This document shows, one piece after another, positions 32,372-41,842 of a DNA stretch of 64,000 nucleotides. The notes under the pieces were generated by a model. It made no database searches, was not told where the DNA came from, and saw only the letters and a program-made list of their open reading frames with translations. This DNA comes from DASZVB01 sp964506835. GTDB taxonomy: Bacteria; Myxococcota_A; Polyangia; Polyangiales; Polyangiaceae. The DNA lies in the NCBI GenBank assembly GCA_964506835.1, contig CAZDNG010000026.1, positions 44,454 through 108,453 of the forward strand. Direction: 5' to 3'. Within the stretch, counting starts at the first letter, position 1; each line of letters begins with the position of its first letter. Position numbers and translations under genes: made by a program.

Positions 32372-33979
32372 CTATTGAGCCGCGAACACGAAGGGAACCT
32401 GCGCAGTCGTCGTCCCGCTCGACCGCGGGAAGCGCCACGCACGCACCTTCGACTCGATGCAATGGGCGAGGCTCGGGTATCCCTTGGGATCGCCGGTGGT
32501 CGTGACGTTGTCGACGCTGCCGGAAGGCGAAATGGTGATCGTCACACCGACGCGCGCGTTCGGCGGCGCATCGGGCGCGCGCGACACGATGGCTGGATCC
32601 CAGCACCCACGTCGCACGCTCGAGCTGAAGTTTGCGACGACGCGCTGAATCGACGTTCCGTCGAGCTGACCCCCGGGCGCAGAACCACCCGCGACGTCGG
32701 TGTTGCCGCCCGCGGGGCCGAGCCCGGCACTCAGACCGTTGAGGAGCCCGGTGTTCGAGGGTTTGGTGCCTGCGGCGACGGGCTCCGGCGGCTTCACCGA
32801 CGTGGTGCCGGTGTGCTTGGTCGAACCGCCGGAGACCTGGGCCTCCTCGATGACCTCTGGGTCTCCGGGGTTGGCGGCCGCGGCCGCGCTCGCGCTCGCC
32901 GGCACTTCGACGTACTTCACGACTTCTTGGCGCTCGGTCTTGCTGAACACCACGATCCCGAGCGTGACACCGAAAGCCATCGCGACGGCCATCGCGGCCC
33001 ATGCCACCGGGTGAGAGACCGCTGGCTTGCGCGCGGTCACGCCGAGCTGCTCGAGCACTTCGGCGTTCGAAACCGACGGAACGCCCGCGCGCGCGGCAGC
33101 TTGTTGTTGCTGTTGCTCTTCGAGCGGCGAGGGCGCGGGCACCGTCTTCGGCTCGGTGAGCAGCGCGTCCTGCGCTTCCTCGACGATCGTGACGAGCTCA
33201 GGGAATTCGCGGAGCGGCTTCCAATCTTCGAAGCCTTCCTTCCACACGAGCGAGTCGAGCGTCATTTTCCGTTCGACCGCTTTGCGCCTGAGATCGCCCG
33301 TCGAGAGCGGCCCCGTCGGCGAGCCGTCGATGCCGACGTACCACTCGTCTGGAGCGGGCTGCGCGGCGGCAGCGGCGGGCCCTTTCTCGGCCATCGATTG
33401 GGAGAACGCAGCGGTGAGCGCGCCGCCGTCGTGAATACGCGTCGTCCCTTCGTCGTCGAACTCGTTGGGGTCGGGGGCGGCCGCTTGGACCGGCGCCGGC
33501 GTGGGCGCGGGCACTGGCCCCGGTGCAGGAATCGGGGCTCGCGCCGCAGGCGGAGCCGCGTCCGGCGTGACCGGCGATGACGGCTCCGGAACCGCCTCGG
33601 CTACTGCGGCGACCGCTCGTCCTCGGCGCGGAGGGACTCCGCCGCCTCCGGTAGCGCGCTTCGGCGACGGAACGGGGACGCGCTTCGCCGTCGATGCCGT
33701 CGGCACCACGCGGCGCGGGGCGGTTGCGGTTGCCGTCGCCGGCGCCGTGACAGTAGGAGCCACGCGGGGGACCTTGCGCGCCGGCGGCTCATCGATTTCT
33801 TCGCCGCCGTCGGTCGGCGCAGGGGCGCCTGGAGGGCGCACCGTCTCGGGAACGGAAGCGGTTTGGATGTCGATGACGAAACCGCACTTGCGGCACTTCA
33901 TCTTCGAGGACGCGCGCTGCGCGAGCTTCTCGTCGGCGATCCTGTATTTCGCCTTGCACTGTGGGCAGAGAAACTTCAT
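32372..33979 (-). CDS. GltJ/AgmX-like motility protein (zinc ribbon, GYF, TonB-like)
   Basis: This 535-residue protein has the order seen in the Myxococcus gliding-machinery protein GltJ (AgmX). An N-terminal MJ0042-type zinc ribbon (Cys5, Cys8, Cys29, Cys32) comes first, then a Pro/Ala-rich linker, a GYF_2 domain (about 208-262, WYVGIDGSPTGPLSTGDLRR), a single transmembrane helix (about 330-350) and a C-terminal TonB-like domain (about 425-535, ending AQVPFVFAAQ). In Myxococcus the cytoplasmic zinc and GYF parts contact the polarity GTPase MglA while the TonB-like part reaches the envelope. Other gliding genes are not in this window, so the role here is inferred from architecture alone. Confidence 0.75.
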   Translation of the reverse strand: MKFLCPQCKAKYRIADEKLAQRASSKMKCRKCGFVIDIQTASVPETVRPPGAPAPTDGGEEIDEPPARKVPRVAPTVTAPATATATAPRRVVPTASTAKRVPVPSPKRATGGGGVPPRRGRAVAAVAEAVPEPSSPVTPDAAPPAARAPIPAPGPVPAPTPAPVQAAAPDPNEFDDEGTTRIHDGGALTAAFSQSMAEKGPAAAAAQPAPDEWYVGIDGSPTGPLSTGDLRRKAVERKMTLDSLVWKEGFEDWKPLREFPELVTIVEEAQDALLTEPKTVPAPSPLEEQQQQQAAARAGVPSVSNAEVLEQLGVTARKPAVSHPVAWAAMAVAMAFGVTLGIVVFSKTERQEVVKYVEVPASASAAAAANPGDPEVIEEAQVSGGSTKHTGTTSVKPPEPVAAGTKPSNTGLLNGLSAGLGPAGGNTDVAGGSAPGGQLDGTSIQRVVANFSSSVRRGCWDPAIVSRAPDAPPNARVGVTITISPSGSVDNVTTTGDPKGYPSLAHCIESKVRAWRFPRSSGTTTAQVPFVFAAQ

Positions 33980-34043
33980 GCGGCGGTCGTTCGAAGTCGG
34001 TTCGACGTCGTCTCAGCGATAAGAGAACTCGGCGCGGACGAGA

Positions 34044-35507
34044 TCACAGAAGAGCCAATAATTGTTGTTTAATCGACTGCCGCGTCACGTCATCGGGCGC
34101 AACATTTAAAGCTCGCTGCCACATTTCGGTGGCCTTGTTCCGGAAGCCGGCCTTCTGGTACAAAATGGCAAGATTTCTCACGGCCGGGAAGTGCCTCGAG
34201 TTTATCTCAACAGCGCGCTCGAGTTCGCTGATCGCTTCGTAGAGTTGGCCTTTCTTCCCGTAGAGCAGGCCGAGGTGGAAGTGGAGCCGAAATGCGAGGG
34301 GATCGATGGCGACGCCCCGCGCGAGATGGGTTATCGCGTCATCGATTCGGCCTTCTTGGTACGCTGCGACCCCTGCGTTCAACTCTTGCTCGGCCTCCGC
34401 CGACATCTCGCGCACCTTCGAGCTCGGGGGCTCGGCGTCCGACTCGAGCGCCTCTTCGACGGCGCGAAGGACGTCGGCGATCTTGAACGGCTTCTCGATG
34501 TAGTGTTCGACGCCGCAGCTCTCGCGTAGATCGTCCGCGAAACGCCACCCGCGGTAGACCGCGCTCACCATCACGATCGGAATGTGCCGATAGCGCTCGC
34601 TCGACTTGATCCGCCGGGCGATTTCGAAGCCGTGCACCTCGGGGAGCATCGCGTCGAGCACGAGGAGGTCCGGCGCGTGCTCCTTCACGAGGCCGAGCGC
34701 GGTGCGCCCGTTGTCGGTCGAGATGACGCGATAGCCTTTCCCCTTCAAAATCCGCTCGAGCATGGTGCGGATTTCCGGCTCGTCGTCGACGACGAGGATC
34801 GTCTGGACGCCGGACTTCGCGGGCGGCAATGCGTCGGGAATGTCCGTGACGCCGCTCAGCTCCTTCGACAGATCGCCGAAGTCGGCGGTGTCCGGAAAAT
34901 GGCTCGTTCGCTGCACGCGTCCAGTCGCGTCGTCGACCACGACACCGGATTGTTCGGCGGGTGCTCGGGCCTCGACTTGCGGCGGCTCGCCCCCGAACTC
35001 CGAGGCCTTCTCCGCCGGCGCGGCGTCCGTCAGGCCCATTTTCCGGAGCGTTTCCGGAGGGCACGCGGCGCCGATGAAATGTTGTTCGTCCCGGCTTCGG
35101 GCCGCGTACGCCTGCTCGATCGCGTCCTTCAACGACTCGGGGATCGCGACATACGGCAGCACCTTCTTGTCGGTGACGAATTCGAGCTCGTCGATGACCT
35201 TTTTGTCGAGCGGATTCGCCATCGCGACGAACAAGCGATCGGCCTTCACGAGCACGGGAAGGATGGCGTGACGCCGCGCGATCTCGAGCGGGATGAGCTC
35301 GAGATCGGCCAGCCGAACGCAAACTTGCTCGAGATCGATGGCGGGCACGCCGAACCGCTCGCTGAGCAGCTTCAGGTCCTCGGGACTAGCCGCGGGCCGC
35401 CCGGAGGATTCGGGATCGCTCGACGGGAGAGCGCCGGCCTCACTTCGTGAGAGCGCGCGCTGCCTGAGCGCCACGCGGCCGATGTTCTTCTTGTCTCCCT
35501 GGCTCAT
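34044..35507 (-). CDS. GspE-N / receiver / TPR fusion regulator
   Basis: This 487-residue cytoplasmic protein joins three modules. Residues about 45-130 match the N-terminal domain of type II secretion/type IV pilus ATPases (LLSERFGVPAIDLEQV ... LFVAMANPLDKKVIDEL). Residues about 232-350 are a response-regulator receiver (ILVVDDEPEIRTML; phospho-acceptor in LLVLDAMLPEVHGF; EKPF). Residues about 370-480 are TPR repeats (LNAGVAAYQEGRIDDAITHLARGVAIDP, and more). No output DNA-binding domain. It may couple phosphorylation to a pilus or motility complex; proximity to the GltJ-like gene (64-base gap, same strand) supports this. I chose the ATG at 35507 over 35588, whose extension is Arg/Leu-rich and odd. 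Confidence 0.8.
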   Translation of the reverse strand: MSQGDKKNIGRVALRQRALSRSEAGALPSSDPESSGRPAASPEDLKLLSERFGVPAIDLEQVCVRLADLELIPLEIARRHAILPVLVKADRLFVAMANPLDKKVIDELEFVTDKKVLPYVAIPESLKDAIEQAYAARSRDEQHFIGAACPPETLRKMGLTDAAPAEKASEFGGEPPQVEARAPAEQSGVVVDDATGRVQRTSHFPDTADFGDLSKELSGVTDIPDALPPAKSGVQTILVVDDEPEIRTMLERILKGKGYRVISTDNGRTALGLVKEHAPDLLVLDAMLPEVHGFEIARRIKSSERYRHIPIVMVSAVYRGWRFADDLRESCGVEHYIEKPFKIADVLRAVEEALESDAEPPSSKVREMSAEAEQELNAGVAAYQEGRIDDAITHLARGVAIDPLAFRLHFHLGLLYGKKGQLYEAISELERAVEINSRHFPAVRNLAILYQKAGFRNKATEMWQRALNVAPDDVTRQSIKQQLLALL

Positions 35508-35611
35508 GACAAAGGGCCGCGCCAGCCCGGAACCGGGGCCCAAGACTACGAACTCTCTCAGGCGGGGCCGCAATGTCAACCCGCGCATCCGCGACGAGGG
35601 GTGCGCCTCTC

Positions 35612-36769
35612 CTACCCCGTCTCATGTCCTCGGTTTTCGTCGCTGTCCGACGACACGTCGCGTCCCTCCGGGAGCTCGAGCTCGGCGAGGCGCCGCTCTG
35701 CCCAATCAGCGTACTTGCCCGCCCCGATCGCCTGCCGGGCTCGAGCGACGAGGTCTTGATAAAAATGCAGGTTATGGAGGCTGAGAAAGCGGTGCGCGAG
35801 GAGCTCACCCGCGACGTAAAGATGCCTCAGATAGCTGCGACTGAAGCCGCCGCGGCAGACGGGGCACGCGCAGGCCGGGTCGAGAGGCAACGGGTCCTCG
35901 CGGTAGCGCGCGTTCTTGATGACCAGACGGCCGAAGCTAGTAAAAGCTTGTCCATTCCGAGCGTTACGAGTCGGGAGCACGCAGTCGAAGAGGTCGACGC
36001 CGCACCCGATGGCCCGGATCAGGTCGGTCGGCGTACCCACCCCCATCAGGTACCGAGGCCGGAGCTCGTCGAGGGCCGGCGCCACCGCGGACAGCGCCTG
36101 GTGCATCTGCGCGGGCGGCTCGCCGACGCTGAAGCCCCCGAGGGCGAGACCGTCGAGGGGCAGCGCGCCGAGCTCGGCCGCGTGACGGAGCCGGAGCGCG
36201 ACGTTCGTACCGCCCTGGACGATCCCGAAGAGCGCTTGCGTCGGGTCGCGAGTCTCGAGACATCGAACGGCCCAGCGCGTCGTTCGCTCGACGGCCCGGA
36301 CGAGCTCGTCCTCGGGCGCGCCGGCGGGGGGACAGACGTCGAGCTGGAGCGCGATGTCCGAGCCGAGCAGCCCCTGGATGCGCATTGCTTCTTCGGGACT
36401 CAAAAAGCGACGCGAGCCATCGAGGTGTGACGCGAATTCGAATCCGTCTTCGCCGAGCTTGCGGAGCTCCGCGAGCGAGAACGCCTGATAGCCGCCCGAG
36501 TCCGTCGCGATCGCGTGGGGCCAGCGCATGAAGCGATGCAGACCGCCGTGGGCGCGCACGATCTCCGGGCCGGGTCGAAGCCACAGGTGATACGTGTTCG
36601 CGATCAGGATCCGCGCGCCGGTCCCCGAGACCTCCTCGGGGGCGAGCGACTTCACGGTGCCCTGAGTGCCGACGGGCATGAACGCCGGCATCGCGATCTC
36701 GCCGTGCGGCGTGGTCATCGTCGAGGCGCGCGCGAGCCCCGATCGCTTTTCGACGCGGAACGTGATCAC
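35612..36769 (-). CDS. tgt: tRNA-guanine transglycosylase
   Basis: This enzyme of about 385 residues swaps guanine-34 for preQ1 in tRNAs for Asp, Asn, His and Tyr during queuosine synthesis. The substrate-site motifs TDSGGYQAFS and ALGGFSVGEP, the nucleophile region VDLFDCVLPTRNARNG and the zinc site CACPVC...RSYLRHLY...HN are all present. I chose GTG at 36769, which overlaps the queA stop as GTGA; an ATG at 36790 would overlap queA by 25 bases. Second gene of queA-tgt; both steps belong to one pathway. Full length. Confidence 0.95.
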   Translation of the reverse strand: MITFRVEKRSGLARASTMTTPHGEIAMPAFMPVGTQGTVKSLAPEEVSGTGARILIANTYHLWLRPGPEIVRAHGGLHRFMRWPHAIATDSGGYQAFSLAELRKLGEDGFEFASHLDGSRRFLSPEEAMRIQGLLGSDIALQLDVCPPAGAPEDELVRAVERTTRWAVRCLETRDPTQALFGIVQGGTNVALRLRHAAELGALPLDGLALGGFSVGEPPAQMHQALSAVAPALDELRPRYLMGVGTPTDLIRAIGCGVDLFDCVLPTRNARNGQAFTSFGRLVIKNARYREDPLPLDPACACPVCRGGFSRSYLRHLYVAGELLAHRFLSLHNLHFYQDLVARARQAIGAGKYADWAERRLAELELPEGRDVSSDSDENRGHETG

Positions 36770-37821
36770 GAGAGACGCTCCGGGATCCACATCGCGTCGC
36801 CGTACGACAAGAACCGGTAACCCGCGGCGATCGCGTCCTCGTACGCCGCGACGACGCGCTCGAACCCCGCGAACGCCGCGACGAGCGCGAGGAGCGTGCT
36901 CCGCGGTTGATGAAAATTCGTGAGGAGCGCGTCCACCGGCCCGAACACGTAACCCGGTTGGATGAGGAGCTTCGTGTCCGCGGTCGTCGGGACGACGAGC
37001 GACGGATCGCCCGGATCGCGTGCGCTCTCGAGAGCGCGCACGACGGTCGTTCCCACGGCGACGACCTTACCACCCCGAGCTCGCGTGCGCCGGACCGCGA
37101 GCGCGAGCTCGTCCGAGACGTCGAAGCGCTCGGAGTGCATCGGGTGCTCGTCGAGATCGCTCACCGAGACGGGGCGGAAGGTGCCGGGACCGACGTGCAA
37201 CGTGACGAACCCGATCGACACGCCGCGCGCTTCGAGCCGCGCCAAGGTCGACCGCGTCACGTGAAGCCCGGCCGTCGGCGCGGCGACCGAGCCGTCCGTG
37301 CGCGCGAACACGGTTTGATAGCGTTCGACGTCCCTCGGCTCGTCAGGTCGACCGAGATACGGCGGCAGGGGCACGTGGCCGTGTCGTTCAATGGCCGCAG
37401 CGACACCCCCGCTAGCTCGAAGCACGACGCGCAGGAGCTCTTCTTCGCGGGCGGTTACCTCGATCGATAGCGCGCCCGCGTCGATGAGCGAGCCCGGGCG
37501 AAGCGGACGATTCGCGCGTCCGATGGCGAGCCACGTCTCGGTATCCGGCTCGGGACTTTCGTCGGCGACCTTCTGCACGAGGAGGATTTCGACGCGACCG
37601 CCCGTTTCGCGGCGTTCGCCGATGAGGCGCGCGCGGATGACGCGGGTGTCGTTCAAGACGACGAGCGCGCCGTCGGGGACGAGCTCCGCCCAGTCGACGA
37701 ACCGCGCATGGACGCGTCGCGATCGTTCGAGCACGAGCAGGCGCGCCGCGTCGCGTTCGCCGGGCGGATGCGTCGCGATCCGGTCGTCCGGAAGGTCGTA
37801 GTCGAGGAGGCTCGTCTTCAA
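36766..37821 (-). CDS. queA: S-adenosylmethionine:tRNA ribosyltransferase-isomerase
   Basis: This 351-residue enzyme transfers and isomerises the ribosyl group of SAM onto preQ1-modified tRNA to form epoxyqueuosine. It begins with the family start SLLDYDLPDDRIATHPPGERDAARLLV and carries VLNDTRVIRARL, APTAGLHVT, VTLHVGPGTFRPV and the C-terminal TNFHQPRSTLL and YRFLSYGDAM motifs. The length is normal. It is coupled by a four-base overlap to tgt. It lies 53 bases after the NtrC-type gene on the same strand, so readthrough from that gene is possible. Confidence 0.96.
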   Translation of the reverse strand: MKTSLLDYDLPDDRIATHPPGERDAARLLVLERSRRVHARFVDWAELVPDGALVVLNDTRVIRARLIGERRETGGRVEILLVQKVADESPEPDTETWLAIGRANRPLRPGSLIDAGALSIEVTAREEELLRVVLRASGGVAAAIERHGHVPLPPYLGRPDEPRDVERYQTVFARTDGSVAAPTAGLHVTRSTLARLEARGVSIGFVTLHVGPGTFRPVSVSDLDEHPMHSERFDVSDELALAVRRTRARGGKVVAVGTTVVRALESARDPGDPSLVVPTTADTKLLIQPGYVFGPVDALLTNFHQPRSTLLALVAAFAGFERVVAAYEDAIAAGYRFLSYGDAMWIPERLS

Positions 37822-37874
37822 GCGGCGCGACGCTTACCACGCTCCGGCGAGCGCGGCTTCGGCTCCAGCGCGCG

Positions 37875-39314
37875 TCAGCGATTCTCGAAGCTGATTCCGA
37901 GGCGCGTCATCTTGCGCCAGAGCGTCGTGGGGCTGATGTCGAGCGCCTCCGCGGCGCGCTCACGACTGCCGTCATGGTCGCGCAGGGCCGACTCGACCGC
38001 TTCGCGCTCGGCCTCGTCGACGATGTCGGCGAGCGTGCGCCCGCTCGTGCGCCAGCGCTTCGGAGGCGCCTGCGGCAAGATGTCGTCCTGCGTGACGACG
38101 CCTCCCGAGCACAGCGCGACGGCTTGCTCGACCATGTTCTCGAGCTCCCGGACGTTGCCCGGAAAATCGTACGCTTGCATCCGCTCCATCACGCCTTCGG
38201 CGAGGCGCGCGCGCGCATTCATCTTGCGATTGAACTTGTCGAGGAAGAACTGAAAGAGGACCGGAATGTCCTCGATTCGATCGCGAAGCGGCGGCAAATG
38301 GAACCGCGCGACGTTGAGTCGGTAATAGAGATCTTGCCGGAAGCGGCGCTCTTCGACCGCGACGGCGAGGTCGGCGTTGGTCGCGGCGACGACGCGAATA
38401 TCGACGTGAATCGGCTTATTTTCGCCCACTCTGCGAATTTCACCGTCCTGGATCGCGCGGAGCAATTTTGCCTGGAACGACAGCGTCGTCTCGGCGACTT
38501 CGTCGAAGAAGAACGTCCCGCCGTCGGCTTCTTCGAAGAGCCCTTTACGCGCGTTCACGGCCCCGGTGAACGCGCCGCGCGCGTGACCGAAGAGCTCGCT
38601 CTCGAGCAAGGTCTCGGTGATGGCCGCGCAGTTCACGGTCACGAACGGACGATCCATCCGCTTGCTGTTCGCGTGAACCGCCCGCGCGATGAGCTCCTTG
38701 CCGGTACCGCTCTCGCCCGTGATGAGCACGACCGCGTCCGTCGGCGCGATCTTCACGACGCGCCCGAGGATGTCGCGGATGGCCTGCGAGCGCCCGACGA
38801 TCTTCTCGAAGTGGTAGCGCTCCTTGAACTCCTGGACGTAAAGCTGGACCTGGCCGTGGAGCTTTCGGCTCTCGATGGCCTTCGACACCTTCACGAGGAG
38901 CTCCTCCTCGGTGAACGGCTTCTGGATGTAGTCGAACGCGCCGAGCCGCATGGCTTCGACGGCGCTCTCGATGGTGCCGTAGGCGGTCATCACGATGACC
39001 TCGGTCATCGGCTGTGCTTCCTTGATGGCGCGCAGCACGTCGATGCCGTCCGAGCCGCCCATCCGGAGGTCGGTCAAGACGACGTCGTAGGCGCCGGCCG
39101 CGCCGAGCTCGCGGCCCTGCGTGCCGTCGCCTGCCTCGTCCACCTCGTGGCCGCTCCCACGGAGCATCATCGCCAGCGTGGTGCGCATGTTCCGCTGATC
39201 GTCGACGACGAGGACTTTTCCCATGCTTTCGGGCGCCACATTAGCCCGACCGTCCGCGCGGCGCTCGCTCACCGGACGGGTCGCCGCTCCCGCCGCCTCG
39301 CGCATGTCTTGCAT
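37875..39314 (-). CDS. NtrC-type sigma-54-dependent response regulator
   Basis: This 479-residue activator of sigma-54 promoters starts with a receiver domain (about 33-145, phospho-acceptor Asp82 in LTDLRMGG). An AAA+ domain follows with Walker A GESGTGKE (200-207) and the sigma-54-contact loop GAFTGA (247-252). A Fis-type helix-turn-helix closes the protein (SRERAAEALDISPTTLWRKM). A 30-residue extension precedes the receiver. The Shine-Dalgarno AAGGGG six bases before the ATG at 39314 supports that longer start. It is encoded 188 bases downstream of a hybrid kinase on the same strand, its likely partner. I found no clear sigma-54 promoter in the window. Confidence 0.93.
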   Translation of the reverse strand: MQDMREAAGAATRPVSERRADGRANVAPESMGKVLVVDDQRNMRTTLAMMLRGSGHEVDEAGDGTQGRELGAAGAYDVVLTDLRMGGSDGIDVLRAIKEAQPMTEVIVMTAYGTIESAVEAMRLGAFDYIQKPFTEEELLVKVSKAIESRKLHGQVQLYVQEFKERYHFEKIVGRSQAIRDILGRVVKIAPTDAVVLITGESGTGKELIARAVHANSKRMDRPFVTVNCAAITETLLESELFGHARGAFTGAVNARKGLFEEADGGTFFFDEVAETTLSFQAKLLRAIQDGEIRRVGENKPIHVDIRVVAATNADLAVAVEERRFRQDLYYRLNVARFHLPPLRDRIEDIPVLFQFFLDKFNRKMNARARLAEGVMERMQAYDFPGNVRELENMVEQAVALCSGGVVTQDDILPQAPPKRWRTSGRTLADIVDEAEREAVESALRDHDGSRERAAEALDISPTTLWRKMTRLGISFENR

Positions 39315-39502
39315 TGATTCCCCTTCCGCACCCGGGACTACGAGCTCCCCGGAGGCCGGTTTTCTTCCTTCGATGACCGGCCCTCGAGAGCTACGGCCGG
39401 AGCGGGCAACGCCTTAACGCTTCCGCGAATGCTTCCCCCTAACGGCACCTGCCCCGCGACTCGGGTGCACCACCGGGCACCTGGGACGCCCGCAACCGAA
39501 CG

Positions 39503-40972
39503 TCAAGGGCCCGGGGGGTGCGCCTGCTGGCGGGCTCCGGCTCGGGCGCGCTCGATGGCGAGCGTCAGCTCCCGAACATCGAACGGCTTCACCAGCGCTC
39601 GAGTGTTCGGGTTGTTCGAGCCGAGTACGCTGCGACTGGCCGACATCAGCACGATGCCGAGATCCGGCCGCTGTTCGCGAAAGAGCTCGGCGAGCTCGCG
39701 ACCATCGCCGTCACCGAGCTTCACGTCGAGCACCGCGACGTCGATGCTGTCGCGATACTGTTCGAAGAGCCGTCGGCATTCGGCGGCGCTCATCGCCGCA
39801 TAAACCGAATGCCCGAGCCGGCGGAGCTGGCGCGCGACCGCGCCGACCAGCGCGACTTCGTTGTCGGCGAGCAGGACGAGCGCGGGCGACACCTCCGCGA
39901 TGAGCTCGCGCGGCATCGGCGCGTTTTCACGCACGACAGCCGTCGCGGGCCACCGGATGCGAAATTCGGCGCCGCCTCCGACGCGATCGCCGACGCTGAT
40001 CTCGGCGCCCGTCGAGCGCGCGACGGCGTCGACGATGGTGAGGCCGAGCCCGGTTCCCCAGCCGCCGTTTTCGGCGTCGCCGGCACGCCGTTTCGTCGTG
40101 AAGTAGGGCTGGAAGATCCGCTCGCGCAAATCCGCAGGAACGCCCGGGCCGTGATCGGAAACGACGAGATCGACCCCGCCGCCCGGCGCGGGGCCGAGCG
40201 CGACCTCGATGCCGCCGGCGTGGAGCCGCGTCGCGTCGCGCGCATTGACGAGCAAGTTGAGGACGAGCTGGTGCAAGCGCGCGCGATCGCCGACCACGTC
40301 GGGCGTGTCACTCGCGATGTCGAGGACGATCGGTACGGCCGTCGAGCCGCGAGCGAGCACCGCGGCAGCGGCGCGAACTTCGGAAGCGAGGCTCACCGGG
40401 CGCCAGCTTCCCGTTTCGTCGAACGCGATCGCGCGAAGCGATCGGGCGAGTGCGGCGCCGCGTTCCGCTTCTTCGATGATGGCCGTGAAGTCCGCGGCCG
40501 CGTCGCCGACGCCGTCCGCAGCGTCTCCGCTGCCGGCTTGAGCGGTGGCCACGATCGCCGCGAGCAGATTGTTCAGATCGTGCGCGAGGCCACCGGCGAA
40601 GCGAGCGATCGTCTCACTGCGTTCGCGTTGAGCGCGCGACGTCGCTTGAGTGACGCGCTCGGTGAAATCGACGAGGCCCACCAGGAAGAATTTGTCGGAA
40701 TCGAGCGCCGTTCCGTACGCCTCGACGCTCATCTGACGTCCGCCTTCGAGACGAATGACGATGTCCTTCACATCGAAGGCATGGCGTTCGGTGAGGAGCG
40801 CCGAGACCAAGCGCAGGAGCCCGGGACTCGCCGACGAGAGCAGATCGTCGATGACCTGTCCCACGCTCGGACCGAATAACCGGCAGAACTGCACGTTCGC
40901 GTGGGAAACGCGCCCGTAACGGTCGAAAACGACTTGCGGAACGGGAGCGCGGTCGAAGGCTTCGTCGAACAT
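39503..40972 (-). CDS. PAS-containing hybrid sensor histidine kinase
   Basis: This 489-residue soluble kinase has an N-terminal PAS domain (about 5-110), a dimerisation/phosphoacceptor domain with His131 in FAGGLAHDLNNLLAAI, and an HATPase domain with LVLNLLVNARDAT (N box), SDHGPGVP and GWGTGLGLTIV (G boxes). A C-terminal receiver (about 365-480) has its phospho-acceptor in AVLDVKLGDGDG. No membrane segment, so the signal is cytoplasmic. The family resembles NtrB-type kinases, fitting the NtrC-type gene downstream. The last residues are a short Pro-rich tail. Confidence 0.92.
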   Translation of the reverse strand: MFDEAFDRAPVPQVVFDRYGRVSHANVQFCRLFGPSVGQVIDDLLSSASPGLLRLVSALLTERHAFDVKDIVIRLEGGRQMSVEAYGTALDSDKFFLVGLVDFTERVTQATSRAQRERSETIARFAGGLAHDLNNLLAAIVATAQAGSGDAADGVGDAAADFTAIIEEAERGAALARSLRAIAFDETGSWRPVSLASEVRAAAAVLARGSTAVPIVLDIASDTPDVVGDRARLHQLVLNLLVNARDATRLHAGGIEVALGPAPGGGVDLVVSDHGPGVPADLRERIFQPYFTTKRRAGDAENGGWGTGLGLTIVDAVARSTGAEISVGDRVGGGAEFRIRWPATAVVRENAPMPRELIAEVSPALVLLADNEVALVGAVARQLRRLGHSVYAAMSAAECRRLFEQYRDSIDVAVLDVKLGDGDGRELAELFREQRPDLGIVLMSASRSVLGSNNPNTRALVKPFDVRELTLAIERARAGARQQAHPPGP

Positions 40973-41124
40973 GCGCGGGGGATTCGCCCGCAGAGGTGCC
41001 CCTCGTGGAGAAACCTCCGGGAGCCAGAGTCCCAGGGGGCAGCCACCGGAACAATCGGGACAACAGGGATATATACCATCCTTTGTCGTGCCAAGCGCTC
41101 ACAAGCAATGGTAGGACGCGACCC

Positions 41125-41568
41125 ATGCCTACACTCCCTGACATGCTCGGCGGTCCGCCGAAGCGCCAACAGGTGATTGATGATGCGTGCCGCGTGCTCG
41201 ACGAAGAAGTGTCGGACAAAGGCGGCCTGTCGGGTCTCGCCATCAAGGGCGCATACGGCATCGTGAAGGGGATCAAACCGGGGTTCATCCGGGAAGTCGT
41301 CGACGCGTTGCTCGATGACTTCTTGAAGGCCCTCGACCCGCTCTATCAAGAAGCAGTTCAACGCGGCACGCGTCCCTCGGCACATCTCGCGGCGAACGCT
41401 GGCCGCGCTGCGGACGCGTTGCTCGCCATTACCGATGTGCGCGCTCAGCGCTCCGAGCGAGCCATCGTCAAGTCGACGTACGACAAGCTTCGTCCGTCCG
41501 CGAAAAAGCAGGTCGAGGCTGCGGCGCCACGACTCGGCGCGCTACTCGACCGACACACGGCGCCGTAA
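41125..41568 (+). CDS. DUF6918-like protein
   Basis: This 147-residue soluble helical protein reads like the DUF6918 family from memory: it begins with PTLPDMLGGPPKRQQVIDDA, then KGGLSGLAIKGAYGIVKGIKPGFIREVVDALLDDFLKALDPLYQEA. No catalytic residues are recognisable. The ATG at 41125 starts just before the conserved region; the upstream extension is unlikely. It diverges from the hybrid kinase across 152 bases. The 274 bases between it and korA hold no gene I can support, only a TTGACA hexamer at about 41756 without a matching -10 box. Confidence 0.65.
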   Translation: MPTLPDMLGGPPKRQQVIDDACRVLDEEVSDKGGLSGLAIKGAYGIVKGIKPGFIREVVDALLDDFLKALDPLYQEAVQRGTRPSAHLAANAGRAADALLAITDVRAQRSERAIVKSTYDKLRPSAKKQVEAAAPRLGALLDRHTAP

Positions 41569-41842
41569 AGCGGCCTGGCCTGCTAGGCCCACGGCGTTCA
41601 CGGCGGTCAATACGCTCCTCGCCTTTCTCTCGAGCTCACCGAGCGTGCTCCGCGAACTTGCTGAGCTCGCGGGAACCTTCCAGCAGCGCTGCGCTGCGTT
41701 ACGCTGGCGCCAGTTTCCTTGACGTCTCATGACGATGTCGAGCACGCGTGGCGTCTTGACAATGGACGGAGCCCGGAGCAAGTCAGCGTGCACCTCGGGT
41801 CACGGATACCGCCCCCGAGCATCAGAAAGGCTCGTCCTTCTC

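Noticed and set aside
35612..36790. tgt start at ATG 36790
   Set aside because: It would overlap queA by 25 bases; GTG at 36769 gives the usual four-base coupling and a normal N-terminus.
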